A stretch of 64,000 nucleotides of DNA from Cyanosarcina radialis HA8281-LM2 (GCA_019359615.1 JAHHHA010000010.1:105697-169696), one strand, 5' to 3'; shown: positions 27,008 to 35,811, counted from the stretch's first letter. Numbers and translations are program-made. Notes: generated by a model not told the origin, from the letters alone.

Positions 27008-27680
27008 CACCGCCGGGGGTTCAAAACCCCCGTCTCATAGCGCAAGTCCTCTGAAGAGGACTGGAAGAGGGTTTTAGGTTTGGTGCCAACGTTTGGGTGG
27101 ATCGTCTTGGTGGGTTATTTGTTCTAAAGAGGCGATCTCGGTTCTTTCTAAATGATGTTTTTTCTGATTTTGCACGTAAGCAACGGCTCGATCGAGTTGC
27201 TTGCTTCCTAAAGAAAAAACTCCATATCCTTCTTGCCAAGCAAATTTATTCGAGTTTGGAGATAAAAAATTACTATTAAGATAATAGGCGCTACTGCCTT
27301 TGATATTTTTGACAAAATCAGCGATCGATATATGAGGAGGGATGGAAACTACTAAATGTACGTGGTCTTCAATCCCACCAATCGCATGAACGATACAGCC
27401 TTTAACATCAGCTTTACCAATAATATAATTGTAAAGTGGAGCTTTAAATTCCAATTTAATCAGAGGTTGACGTTCTTTCGTTGCCCAAATTAGATGATAG
27501 TATAATCGCCAAAGAGCCATGAATATGGTATCTTTTTATCTTAATTTTGCATCTTTTTTGAACTCGATCGAGTCCAGTTCGACTGAGGGTATTTTATTTT
27601 CACACACTCTAGTAAATTTAGTCCACTTCAGTGGACTTACGCTATTAGCCAGGGGTTTTCAACCCCTGGCGGTTGTTGCT
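27008..27680 (-). mobile_element. Full-length REP-RAYT (IS200-like) element
   Basis: A Y1 transposase gene flanked by REP units in opposite orientation. Left: CCGGGGGTTCAAAACCCCCG plus AGTCCTCTGAAGAGGACT. Right, read inverted: CCAGGGGTTGAAAACCCCTGG plus AGTCCACTGAAGTGGACT. Both carry the linker CT(C/A)ATAGCG(C/T)A. This is the arrangement of a REP-associated tyrosine transposase and its substrate repeats. No target duplication is expected for this class, and none is seen. Confidence 0.85.
27074..27520 (-). CDS. REP-associated tyrosine (IS200-like, Y1) transposase
   Basis: A 148-residue HUH-superfamily single-strand transposase. Seen: YYHLIWATKERQPLI at the start; the HUH metal motif DHVHLVVSIPP near residue 53-60; the nucleophile-containing helix AVAYVQNQKKHH near 115-126 with the single catalytic tyrosine. 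Length (about 140-150) is normal and no frameshift is present, so it may be active. It would act on the REP palindromes that flank it. Start ATG 27520. Confidence 0.9.
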   Translation of the reverse strand: MALWRLYYHLIWATKERQPLIKLEFKAPLYNYIIGKADVKGCIVHAIGGIEDHVHLVVSIPPHISIADFVKNIKGSSAYYLNSNFLSPNSNKFAWQEGYGVFSLGSKQLDRAVAYVQNQKKHHLERTEIASLEQITHQDDPPKRWHQT

Positions 27681-27767
27681 ACCAATCCAAGATCTACGTT
27701 GGCGTAGCCTGTGCGTAGCACGTATCGCCTGCTAATCTAGTATTGCTACCACCCTTTAACCAGCCTT

Positions 27768-27947
27768 ATGACCACGCACTTTATCGCTGCCGAAATCGAT
27801 CTTCAAGAGTCTCCTTTAAAGCTAAAGCAAGCAATTGAAACAGAATTGCAAACCCAAGGGGAACCCTTACGCTGGGCGATTACTAATGTCGATGTCGATC
27901 GCCAGAAAGCTAAAGTAGAAGCGATCGTTACCAAAAACAATCTGTGA
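27768..27947 (+). CDS. Small conserved-looking hypothetical protein, coupled to the DUF3326 gene
   Basis: A 59-residue protein (MTTHFIAAEIDLQESPLKLK...VTKNNL) of mixed charge with no membrane segment or signal. Its TGA overlaps the GTG start of the next gene in the sequence GTGA (27944-27947), so the two are probably translated together. Not recognised as a named family. Confidence 0.65.
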   Translation: MTTHFIAAEIDLQESPLKLKQAIETELQTQGEPLRWAITNVDVDRQKAKVEAIVTKNNL

Positions 27948-29107
27948 TTCAGCGCCCTTATGCGGTAGTTTTAATCGTTCCGACAGGAGTGGGAGCGACA
28001 CTTGGGGGCTATGCTGGAGATGCCCTACCAGTAGCTAGAGCGATCGCTCGAGTTAGCGACATCCTCATTACCCATCCCAACGTCCTCAACGGGGCTAATT
28101 TGTACTGGAATTTGCCCAACGCTCTCTACGTCGAAGGCTACGCCCTCGATCGATTTGCCGCTGGTGAGTGGGGATTGCAACCCGTGCGTCAAAACCGGGT
28201 AGGATTGATCCTCGATCGCGCCATCGAACCAGATTTGCGAGTCCGCCACCTCCAAGTTGCCGATGCTACTAGGGCTACTCTAGGGCTAAATCTCACCGAT
28301 TACGTAGTTACAGATGCTCCCCTGCAAGTAGAATTACAAACTGCGGCATCGGGTGCGAGTTGGGGCACGATTAAAAATCCCGGTAGTTTGTTACGGGCGG
28401 CTGAGGCACTAATCGATCGAGCCAAAGCTGAAGCTATTGCCGTGGTAGCCCGCTTCCCTGACGATGTGGGCAGCGAAGTCTTGCAAAACTACCGTCACGG
28501 GCAGGGAGTCGATCCTCTCGCTGGTGCCGAAGCTGTCATCAGCCATTTAGTAGTACGTACCTTTCAAGTACCCTGCGCTCACGCCCCGGCCCTTTTACCT
28601 TTACCCTTAGACCCAAATATATCGCCGCGATCGGCAGCCGAAGAATTGGGCTATACCTTTTTGCCCTGCGTTTTAGTCGGATTGAGTCGCGCCCCGCAGT
28701 TGGTGAGGGGGAGAGAGGGTGAGGGGGAGACGGGGAGAGGGGAGACGCGGGGAGGGGGGAGGGGAGAGAATTCTTTACTCCACACTCCACATTCCACACT
28801 TCACACTTCTGAAGTTTGGGCTTCTGAAGTTGATGCGCTTATAGTTCCAGCTACAGCTTGCGGTGGCAGTGCGATCTTGAGTTTCAGCCAACTACCAGTA
28901 CAGATTATTGCGGTCAAAGAAAATCAAACCCAGATGCAAGTTCCTCCAGAAAAGCTGGGAATTAAAGCCATACAGGTAAACTCTTATTTAGAAGCCTTGG
29001 GTGTTTTAGTAGCTCATAAAGCAGGAATTGCGATCGACTCCCTGCGCCCAGGATTATCGTCTTTGCATGGTTTAACGAACTCGGCAGAATTCCCGATCGT
29101 CGAATAA
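27944..29107 (+). CDS. DUF3326 family protein with repeat-encoded insertion
   Basis: A 387-residue cytoplasmic protein of the DUF3326 family: AVVLIVPTGVGATLGGYAGD at the start, THPNVLNGANLYWNLPNALYVEGYALD, then LGLNLTDYVVTDAPL and ASGASWGTIKNPGSLLRAAE. Function is unknown in the literature I can recall. Around residues 254-291 about 37 residues (REGEGETGRGETRGGGRGE...) are encoded by a G-rich repeat plus 'ccacactccacattccacac' repeats and do not look like family sequence. Downstream the conserved frame resumes (DALIVPATACGGSAILSFSQ). GTG start at 27944. Confidence 0.85.
   Translation: MIQRPYAVVLIVPTGVGATLGGYAGDALPVARAIARVSDILITHPNVLNGANLYWNLPNALYVEGYALDRFAAGEWGLQPVRQNRVGLILDRAIEPDLRVRHLQVADATRATLGLNLTDYVVTDAPLQVELQTAASGASWGTIKNPGSLLRAAEALIDRAKAEAIAVVARFPDDVGSEVLQNYRHGQGVDPLAGAEAVISHLVVRTFQVPCAHAPALLPLPLDPNISPRSAAEELGYTFLPCVLVGLSRAPQLVRGREGEGETGRGETRGGGRGENSLLHTPHSTLHTSEVWASEVDALIVPATACGGSAILSFSQLPVQIIAVKENQTQMQVPPEKLGIKAIQVNSYLEALGVLVAHKAGIAIDSLRPGLSSLHGLTNSAEFPIVE
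28703..28815. repeat. G-rich and CACTCCACA repeats inside the DUF3326 gene
   Basis: GAGGGGGAGA units then CTCCACACTCCACATTCCACA units, 113 bp, in frame. The same two-part repeat is intergenic elsewhere (for example 4255-4320 and 43180-43205). Confidence 0.8.
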
Positions 29108-29184
29108 AGTATGCTTTGGAGGCGATCGCCTAAATTATCTACCTTTTCAAGTTTTGTCCCGTACCGAGCGGCTTACCATTGCGA

Positions 29185-29457
29185 TTAGTGTTCGATTGCC
29201 CAAGGTCGCCCACTTCTAGAACTTTGATACCTGGGAGCGTCCGGTTCTCTATTGCGCTGCACTAGCTTTGGTTCCTTCGAGGCTCGACTTCCCAGAGCCA
29301 AGTCTCCAGAATTCAAACTGATGACATGGGGAGGAGAAAAAATGCGTCTGGCTGTTAGCTGACAGTCCGGGCAGACCATGGGAATATCGATTTCGGCGAT
29401 CGATCTCCAGGCTTCAAATTCACCGCAGTTTTCGCACTTATATTCGTAAAGTGGCAT
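29185..29457 (-). CDS. fmdB: FmdB-family zinc-ribbon protein
   Basis: A 90-residue protein with a CxxC-x(n)-CxxC zinc ribbon (CENCGEFEAW and CPDCQL). FmdB proteins are regulators or partners encoded beside formamidases. It lies 126 bp downstream of fmdA on the same strand; between them is a 'GGTTGGGTT...AACCCAAC' repeat. A DNA-binding or metal-supply role is inferred from the family. Confidence 0.88.
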   Translation of the reverse strand: MPLYEYKCENCGEFEAWRSIAEIDIPMVCPDCQLTARRIFSPPHVISLNSGDLALGSRASKEPKLVQRNREPDAPRYQSSRSGRPWAIEH

Positions 29458-29506
29458 AACAATTAGCTCCTCTCAGCTAAGAAATAGCAATTCGATCGCA
29501 TCGATT

Positions 29507-29562
29507 TGGTAGGTTGGGTTGTAGGCGCAGCCTTCCGGCAGGGTACGGAGTGAAACCCAACA
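29507..29562. repeat. Dispersed TAGGTTGGGTT...AAACCCAACA repeat
   Basis: Imperfect inverted repeat of a class common in cyanobacteria. Related copies are at 62639-62672 and 51558-51590. Confidence 0.65.
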
Positions 29563-29583
29563 TTACCGGGGTCTTCGGTTTCG

Positions 29584-30774
29584 CTACGTTGGCAAAATGT
29601 CTTTATCGAAGATTTCGGTGGGCAATGCCAGCGTACAGCAAGCGTTCGGGATATCCACAATCCCACTAACTCGACCTTCTACGGGAGCGCAACTGAGCAA
29701 TAGGTACGCTTGTTCGCCTGTGTAGCCAAATTTTTTCAGGTATTCGATCGCATTCAAACACGCTCGCCGATAGGCAACGTGGGCATCTAGGTAATATTGT
29801 TCGCCAGTAAATTCATCAACCGAGATGCCTTCAAATACCAGGTATTCTGAATAGCGCGGTTCCACCGGGCCGGGTTTGAATATGGGGTTAATCATGGCAT
29901 ATTTTTCTACCCCACCTTTAATGATATCGACGTGAAGATCGATATATCCTGACATTTCGATCGCACCGCAGAAAGAAATCTCTCCATCTCCTTGAGAGAA
30001 GTGAATGTCTCCCATCGATAGTTTTGCGCCCTCAACGTAAACCGGGAAGTAAATGCGCGAACCTTTAGATAGGTTCTTGATATCGCAATTGCCGCCGTGT
30101 TCTCGCGGTGGCACCGTTCTAGCAGCTTCAGCAGCTACGCGATCGAAATCTGCTCTTTCGAGCAATCCCAAGACGGCATTTTCTGGATTGGGCAGAGCCG
30201 CTAATGGGGGAATTGGTGGCTTCCAAGGGGGACCGCTACCTTTGTCTACCAAAGCTTTCTCGCGAGCGTTCCACTTGGCCAGCAATTCGTGAGAAGGAGC
30301 GCAACCGATCAATCCAGGGTGAGTAATCCCAGCAAAACGCACTCCAGGAATATGACGAGAGCGAGTATAAATCCCTTCAATATCCCAAATCGCTTTAGCA
30401 GCACTAGGAAAATGATCCGTCAGGAATCCACCGCCATTTTCTCGCGCAAAGATGCCTGTAAAACCCCATTCATCTCCCTGCAACGCTCCGATATCCAGCA
30501 AATCGACGACGAGGATATCTCCTGGTTGCGCTCCGTTGACGTGAATCGGACCGCTCAAGACATGGACTACAGATAACACGACATCTTTGATATCGTTGGG
30601 GTCATCGTTATTCTTAATTTGTCCGTCCGTCCAATCTTTGCACTCGATCCGAAAAACATCGCCAGGATTAACTGAAACTACCGCTGGGATGTCGGGATGC
30701 CAGCGGTTATGACCTGGCACTTCCTGCTCGTGCATTGGTTTGGTAAGGTCAACTTTGAAGAGGGTTTTAGGCAT
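29584..30774 (-). CDS. fmdA: Formamidase / acetamidase FmdA
   Basis: Hydrolyses formamide (or short amides) to ammonia and formate. 396 residues: GHNRWHPDIPAVVSVNPGDV, the metal/active-site region GAQPGDILVVDLLDIG, GVRFAGITHPGLIGCAPSHE, then HGGNCDIKNLSKGSRIYFPV and MGDIHFSQGDGEISFCGAIE. Length and order are standard for the FmdA/AmdA family. Divergent from the AmiS/UreI channel gene and sharing its NtcA-containing intergenic region, which suggests use under nitrogen shortage. Confidence 0.93.
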   Translation of the reverse strand: MPKTLFKVDLTKPMHEQEVPGHNRWHPDIPAVVSVNPGDVFRIECKDWTDGQIKNNDDPNDIKDVVLSVVHVLSGPIHVNGAQPGDILVVDLLDIGALQGDEWGFTGIFARENGGGFLTDHFPSAAKAIWDIEGIYTRSRHIPGVRFAGITHPGLIGCAPSHELLAKWNAREKALVDKGSGPPWKPPIPPLAALPNPENAVLGLLERADFDRVAAEAARTVPPREHGGNCDIKNLSKGSRIYFPVYVEGAKLSMGDIHFSQGDGEISFCGAIEMSGYIDLHVDIIKGGVEKYAMINPIFKPGPVEPRYSEYLVFEGISVDEFTGEQYYLDAHVAYRRACLNAIEYLKKFGYTGEQAYLLLSCAPVEGRVSGIVDIPNACCTLALPTEIFDKDILPT

Positions 30775-31028
30775 AATACTCCTCTAATCGCTAAAACTTT
30801 TTCATCCTGATTAGCTCGATCGACTGGTAACAATAAAGATCGATCGCGCCCAATTTTTGGCAATTAAATCGCGTCTTTGCCAAAAACTCATACTATTTTT
30901 TGCCTAGCAATAACTACATTTACGTTCGATTTCATCTAGTTAATGCTGTTAGCTACAGTATTAGTTTATGGCTGATTATTTACTTCTATGATGACTTTTA
31001 TTATTGTGATGTCCGAGCAAAAATGAAA

Positions 31029-31071
31029 GTATAAATGACTACAAAAACTAATTTTCATTATTAATTAAAAT
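31029..31071 (+). promoter_or_regulatory. Canonical NtcA-activated promoter
   Basis: GTATAAATGACTAC at 31029-31042 is a perfect GTA-N8-TAC NtcA box. A TAN3T -10 box, TAAAAT, follows at 31066-31071 with 23 bases between, exactly the class II NtcA promoter layout. It points rightward to the amiS-like gene about 285 bp away. The box is symmetrical and may also serve fmdA leftward, although the best -10 there is one base too far. The rest of 30775-31355 is AT-rich and gene-free. Confidence 0.7.
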
Positions 31072-31355
31072 TAACAAAAATAATGATAATTATTATCAAA
31101 ATATTTTTATCGATTTTAATCGAATCTCATATTTTTTACTGAGTTTGTGTTTTGAGATACTGTCTTGACGAAGCTAAAAACTTATATTTTACTTAAGTAA
31201 TTAGTGTGAATTGCAACTAAAAATAACGGGTAAAGATCGTCTTATCATTCATGGCGATCGCACCGTCAAGTTTAGTCGTGCTGCTTTGCTTAATTAATTT
31301 GTTTGCCTACAGCTTGACAAGATGAGTGGCTAGTTGGCAAAGGAGGATTAAAGCA

Positions 31356-31892
31356 ATGGTAATAACTGGCTACCAAGGACTTTTTTTATTTTATGTAGGG
31401 GCTGTTCTTCTAGTCAACGGAGTTTGGCTGCTAGGGCACATTCAAGATAAAGAAGTAGCACTGATGGACTTCTTTGCAGGAGGTGTGGGCCTATTTGTTT
31501 GTATCTCTTTACCCACCCGCGCCGAACCAACCGATCTACTACCGTTTGAAGTTACAGCATATATTTTCTTGTTTACTTTTACCTATTTTTGGGTAGCAAT
31601 TAATCGCTACATTGATGCAGACGGTCGCGGTTTGGGTTGGTTTTCTTTCTTTGTGGCGGTGACAGCAGTACCAGTTACTATCAGACTGCTACTCAATGCT
31701 GGCGGCAAGCTTTGGCCCACCTGGCTAGGTCTGTGTTGGGCCGCTTGGGGTTTTCTCTGGTTTTTATTTTTTCTGCTACTGGTATTGAAAAAGCCTATTG
31801 GTAAATTAACTGGTTGGGTTTGCATCGTCCAAGCAGTGCTGACGGGATGGTTGCCAGGATACCTGTTGCTGACCGTTCCTGGGTTTGGATGA
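31356..31892 (+). CDS. AmiS/UreI family amide or urea channel
   Basis: A 178-residue inner-membrane protein with six helices (GLFLFYVGAVLLVNGVWLLG at the start, then VTAYIFLFTFTYFWVAINRY). AmiS/UreI proteins form proton-gated or passive channels for urea and short amides. An AGGAGG ribosome site ten bases before ATG 31356 decides the start; an in-frame ATG 30 bp upstream lacks one. With fmdA and fmdB it forms an amide uptake-and-hydrolysis set under a shared NtcA box. Confidence 0.9.
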   Translation: MVITGYQGLFLFYVGAVLLVNGVWLLGHIQDKEVALMDFFAGGVGLFVCISLPTRAEPTDLLPFEVTAYIFLFTFTYFWVAINRYIDADGRGLGWFSFFVAVTAVPVTIRLLLNAGGKLWPTWLGLCWAAWGFLWFLFFLLLVLKKPIGKLTGWVCIVQAVLTGWLPGYLLLTVPGFG

Positions 31893-32160
31893 AAAGAGAC
31901 GCTTTAGAGATCGATCGACGCTCTGTCAAACCCGATTTCATCCCTACAAATTACTTCAAGTTTTCCACAATAACCCGAACTTTTCCACAGAATTTTCCGT
32001 GTTTTCCACAGATAAATCGACAGGTATTTTTAGTTGCATTCCTGCTGAGTCTACTAACAGCCAGTATTGAGGATCGATTTCAGACAAAAACTCAACCTTC
32101 TTAGCTGCTAGCAACTAGCAAAAACCACGATCGAGGAAATTTATCTAACGGTTCGATCGT

Positions 32161-32243
32161 TCCCATTCAATTGTGCCCGGTGGCTTAGAAGTAATTTCGG
32201 TCATTCCCATTCGATCGTGCCCGGTGGCTTAGAAGTAATATCG
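32161..32243. repeat. Tandem duplication of the guaA 3' end
   Basis: Two 39-bp copies with a 44-bp period: 32205-32243 inside guaA (coding its last residues, [10 protein letters not shown]) and 32161-32199 just past the stop. There are about four differences. The guaA stop codon (32201-32203) lies in the spacer. The gap 31893-32160 shows nothing else except AT-rich TTTTCCACA repeats near 31969-32006. Confidence 0.85.
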
Positions 32244-33829
32244 TAGACTACCCGATTTACGCCATCGACTTCATTGACAATCCGGTTGGAGATAGTTTCT
32301 AAGAGATCGTAAGGGACTTGCGCCCAATCGGCCGTCATCCCATCTTCGCTTTTAACAAACCGCAAAACCACCGGATAAGCGTAGGTGCGGCGATCGCCCA
32401 TGACTCCGACGCTGCGAATTGGTAGCAAAACAGCGAAAGATTGCCACAAATCGTTGTAAATACCGCGACGATTGATTTCTTGGCGGACGATAAAATCTGC
32501 ATCTCGCAAAATTTCTAGCCGTTCGGCAGTAACTTCCCCGACGATCCGAATCGCTAATCCCGGCCCTGGAAAAGGTTGCCGCTGGACGATTTCTTCAGGT
32601 AAACCGATCGAAGCCCCAACTTTGCGAACTTCATCTTTGAACAGTTTGCGTAAAGGTTCGATCAGCTTGAATCTGAGATCTTTAGGCAATCCGCCGACGT
32701 TATGATGGCTTTTAATTTTGACCGCAACTCGCTCGCCAGTTTGCGGATCGACGTTAGTATCGGCTGATTCGATCACGTCTGGATAAAGAGTTCCTTGAGC
32801 GAGGTAATCAAAAGGGCCGAGGCGTTTTGATTCTTCTTCAAAAACGCGAATAAATTCGTGCCCGATCTGCCGCCGTTTTTCTTCTGGATCGGTGACACCA
32901 GCCATTTGTGCCAAGAAGCGATCGCGGGCATCGACGTAAACCACGGGAATGTGAAACTGTTCTTCAAATAGCTTCACTAATCGTTCGGGTTCGTTTTTGC
33001 GCATGAAACCTTGATCGATGAACATACAAGTAAGTCGATCGCCTATGGCTTTGTGCAGCAAAAAGGCTAGGGTAGAAGAATCAACTCCTCCCGATAGAGC
33101 TAATAGCACTCGCTTATCATCGACTTTGGCTCGGATTTCCCGAACAGTTTCCTCGACAAAAGCGGCAGTAGTCCAAGTAGGTTCGCAATCGCAAATGTGA
33201 TAGACAAAGTTGCGGATCAGGGCAATCCCACCTACTGAGTGGACGACTTCGGGATGAAATTGCACGCCGTAGAGTTTTTTCTCGTGATGAGCTATAGCCG
33301 CACAAGAAGTATTTTCTGTATGGGCTAAGATCGAAAAACCTGGCGGCAAGCCGATACAAGAATCGCCGTGACTCATCCACATAGTGGAGTTGTCTTCGAC
33401 ATTAGTTAGTAAGTCGGTAGGATCGTCGATCGCTAAAGATGCCTTGCCATACTCCCCCCGTTCTGCCCTAGCTACTTCACCGCCTAGCTGTTGCACCATC
33501 AACTGCATCCCATAGCAAACACCGAGGATCGGGATTCCCAGATGCCAAATTTCTGGGTCGCATTTAGGGGCAAACTCGTCGTAAACTGAATTGGGACCGC
33601 CAGAGAGTATGATTCCCTTTGGATTTAGCTGTCTGAGATGTTCGGCGGAAGTACGATAGGAAAGGACTTCGGAGTAAACCTGAGTTTCGCGAATTCGACG
33701 GGCGATCAGTTCGGAATATTGAGAGCCAAAGTCTAGAATGACTAACATTTGGCGACTGAGAACTGACTCTAGAGATATTTCTGCCACCATGTCTGTAGTT
33801 TCTGTGGCAATTTCTGTTGGTGATGTCAC
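32201..33829 (-). CDS. guaA: GMP synthase (glutamine-hydrolysing)
   Basis: Converts XMP to GMP using glutamine and ATP. 542 residues: class I glutamine amidotransferase domain ([10 protein letters not shown], nucleophile in GVCYGMQ, VQFHPE), ATP pyrophosphatase with the P-loop [13 protein letters not shown] near residue 243, and C-terminal dimerisation domain ending KPPGTIEWE. Length normal. Start ATG 33829, 180 bp from cbiD. The coding end has been duplicated downstream. Confidence 0.97.
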   Translation of the reverse strand: MTSPTEIATETTDMVAEISLESVLSRQMLVILDFGSQYSELIARRIRETQVYSEVLSYRTSAEHLRQLNPKGIILSGGPNSVYDEFAPKCDPEIWHLGIPILGVCYGMQLMVQQLGGEVARAERGEYGKASLAIDDPTDLLTNVEDNSTMWMSHGDSCIGLPPGFSILAHTENTSCAAIAHHEKKLYGVQFHPEVVHSVGGIALIRNFVYHICDCEPTWTTAAFVEETVREIRAKVDDKRVLLALSGGVDSSTLAFLLHKAIGDRLTCMFIDQGFMRKNEPERLVKLFEEQFHIPVVYVDARDRFLAQMAGVTDPEEKRRQIGHEFIRVFEEESKRLGPFDYLAQGTLYPDVIESADTNVDPQTGERVAVKIKSHHNVGGLPKDLRFKLIEPLRKLFKDEVRKVGASIGLPEEIVQRQPFPGPGLAIRIVGEVTAERLEILRDADFIVRQEINRRGIYNDLWQSFAVLLPIRSVGVMGDRRTYAYPVVLRFVKSEDGMTADWAQVPYDLLETISNRIVNEVDGVNRVVYDITSKPPGTIEWE

Positions 33830-34009
33830 GGCTCGCTCCTAGCCCTGGTGTAGATGTACAAATATAGCGCCGCTAAAGTAGCAGCGCCGATAAGCTAAAA
33901 CAACTTTTAGTTCGAGGCTTTCTAGTAGAAAAACGTAGAGACGAACTCTACATACGTCTTGACAAGATAATTATTGAAATTTATTAAGATGTAAAACTTT
34001 CAGATCAGT

Positions 34010-35254
34010 CTAACATAATTGGGACAATAAAGAGTTTCCTGTATTACTAGTAACGATAATCTGGCGATCGCGATCGAATAAGACCGAACCGACTGTAACC
34101 TGCTGTTGGTTGTGAGTGCAGATATAGATTTGGCTGCGGCGATCGATATTTTCTGCGATCGCTTGATACACTCCTTCTACCCAATTGCTACCGCTTTCAG
34201 CATCCAACTGGCGCAAGAATTGCAAAGCATCTTCGGTAGTGGCACAGTTGGAGATTTCCTGTAAGGTTGGCGTGGGCAATCCGACTCGCACGCCATGAGC
34301 GATGAAAATTTCTAATCGTCCGTCGGCTAGGTGGTGATGGGTGTGAAAAATTCCTCCAGCCAATTTGATGAGTTTGCCATGATAGCCAAACAACAAAATG
34401 GCCGGAACTTGCTGCAAGCCAGCTTCTACTAACATCGGCCCCAGCCAATTAGCCGTCTTCACGATTTTCTCTGGTTGAATTCCCAACTTTTGAGCTAAAT
34501 CGATCCCGTTTTCTCCCACGCAGAAGACTAGAGGAGAGGGGGAGGGGGAGATGGGGAGATGGGGAGATGGGGAGATGGGGAGATGGGGAGATGGGGAGAT
34601 GGGGAGATGGGGAGATGGGGAGATGGGGAGAGGTGGGAAATTTTGAACTTCTAACCTCTGAGTTTTGACTTTTTGCCGTAATTCCTCTAAAGCAATTTCT
34701 AGATAATCGGGTGCGCTTAAGGGTTGAGAAATGCCGCTAGTGCCAAGTAATGAGAGTCCGTCAACGACTCCAAAGGCGGCGTTAGAGGTGCGAGTGGCTA
34801 GAGAGCGCCCTTCTGGAAGAATAATCGTTACTTCAATTTTTTCAGTTGGCGACAGCCACCTGTGGAGATTCGATCGCAACAACTTTTGAGCGTAAGCATA
34901 AATCGCTGGGCGATCGCCTTCACTAACTATTTGCCCTACACCTTCACCCCCTTTTAATACGATTTGCTCGTCCTCTCCTTCTTCTCCCTTCAACTCGACT
35001 AACGCCCAGATGGGGGTATCGCGGGTGAGATCGAGGTTGTCTCCTGGATCGCTGCGGGCAATCGCTAATGCCATACCGTCTCTAAGTCCGGCGACTTGTT
35101 CTATGGGAATTTCTACTGTTTTTGCAGGCTCGATCAGATCTACTTCTACTGACTCTAAGGGTTGGGGTTGTCGCAACCAACGTAAAGCAGCGATCGCGGC
35201 GGCGGTGGCGATCGCTGGCAATGTATATCCAGAGCGGGGGGAGGGTGAGTTCAT
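34010..35254 (-). CDS. cbiD: Cobalt-precorrin-5B (C1)-methyltransferase with octapeptide repeat insertion
   Basis: Methylates C1 of the corrin ring in anaerobic-type vitamin B12 synthesis. 414 residues against about 370 usual: SGYTLPAIATAAAIAALRWL, then DLTRDTPIWALVELKG, FGVVDGLSLLGTSGI, and GKLIKLAGGIFHTHHHLADG. Around residues 207-240 four head-to-tail copies of the octapeptide HLPISPSP are inserted, encoded by about 11 GGGGAGAT octamers (34529-34638). The insertion lies between conserved segments, probably in a surface loop. A change by one octamer would shift the frame. Confidence 0.92.
   Translation of the reverse strand: MNSPSPRSGYTLPAIATAAAIAALRWLRQPQPLESVEVDLIEPAKTVEIPIEQVAGLRDGMALAIARSDPGDNLDLTRDTPIWALVELKGEEGEDEQIVLKGGEGVGQIVSEGDRPAIYAYAQKLLRSNLHRWLSPTEKIEVTIILPEGRSLATRTSNAAFGVVDGLSLLGTSGISQPLSAPDYLEIALEELRQKVKTQRLEVQNFPPLPISPSPHLPISPSPHLPISPSPHLPISPSPSPLVFCVGENGIDLAQKLGIQPEKIVKTANWLGPMLVEAGLQQVPAILLFGYHGKLIKLAGGIFHTHHHLADGRLEIFIAHGVRVGLPTPTLQEISNCATTEDALQFLRQLDAESGSNWVEGVYQAIAENIDRRSQIYICTHNQQQVTVGSVLFDRDRQIIVTSNTGNSLLSQLC
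34529..34638. repeat. GGGGAGAT octamer array inside cbiD
   Basis: About eleven nearly perfect copies. Because 24 bp equals three units, the array encodes an eight-residue repeat. It is the purest array in the window, which suggests recent expansion. Confidence 0.9.
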
Positions 35255-35353
35255 GGCGGTAAAAAACAGTTCAGAATGCTTCTAAACTTCTAAACTCCTA
35301 AACTTCTTTATTCTGGATAAGTGTAGACGATGTTAAAATTGACTCGGTTCTAT

Positions 35354-35427
35354 GGGTGCGTAACTCAGGTGGATAGAGTAGCTGCCTTCTAAGCAGTTTG
35401 TCGCAGGTTCGAGTCCTGCCGTACCCG
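35354..35427 (+). tRNA. tRNA-Arg (anticodon UCU)
   Basis: A 74-base cloverleaf: acceptor stem GGGTGCG/CGTACCC with one G-U pair; D loop CTCAGGTGGATAGAG; anticodon stem-loop CTGCCTTCTAAGCAG with TCT at the anticodon; T arm GCAGGTTCGAGTCCTGC; discriminator G. CCA is not encoded. A 46-base copy of its 3' part is found at 37184-37229 (40 of 46 matching), so this tRNA was an integration site. Confidence 0.95.
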
Positions 35428-35500
35428 TCAAGAAAAACCTTATAAAACAAAGCCTTTCAGCTTTTACGATTCCAATCAAACACTATATCTCTTTTGTATT

Positions 35501-35520
35501 TTGAGGGTAATTGAGGGTAA
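35501..35520. repeat. TTGAGGGTAA direct repeat, left cluster
   Basis: Two exact TTGAGGGTAA units in tandem, with a third weaker one at 35522. The same motif occurs near the other end of the element, as expected for integrase arm-binding sites. Confidence 0.65.
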
Positions 35521-35579
35521 ATTGAGAGTGATGGTACTGATGTCTGGGAATCCGCTACTTTAATCGGAGATGGTGAACT

Positions 35580-35732
35580 ATGATTGGATTACCGTTAATT
35601 ATCGACCAAGTTGATGAATTTACTGGTGCAATAGTTAATGATGAAAATTGGGATGAATGGATTAAACAACAATATCAGTTTGTTGTTTATATTGATGAAG
35701 ATGGCATTTTTTGCGAAAAGCGCGGTCAATGA
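35580..35732 (+). CDS. Small hypothetical protein of the tRNA-Arg element
   Basis: A 50-residue acidic protein (MIGLPLIIDQVDEFTGAIVN...CEKRGQ), with a GGAGATGGTGAAC stretch before ATG 35580. No recognised motif; it lacks a basic helix expected of an excisionase. It is the only other reading frame in the element besides the integrase. Confidence 0.5.
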   Translation: MIGLPLIIDQVDEFTGAIVNDENWDEWIKQQYQFVVYIDEDGIFCEKRGQ

Positions 35733-35761
35733 TAGTATTCTATCATTTCAATTCGATCTCC

Positions 35762-35811
35762 TTCAATAGTTGTAATTCAGTTCGTATTCAATAGTTGTAA
35801 TTCAGTTCGTA
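35762..35811. repeat. Perfect 25-bp tandem duplication
   Basis: TTCAATAGTTGTAATTCAG + TTCGTA occurs twice with no spacer, directly after the small ORF and before the integrase 3' end. Perfect identity suggests a recent duplication or a maintained protein-binding site. Confidence 0.85.
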
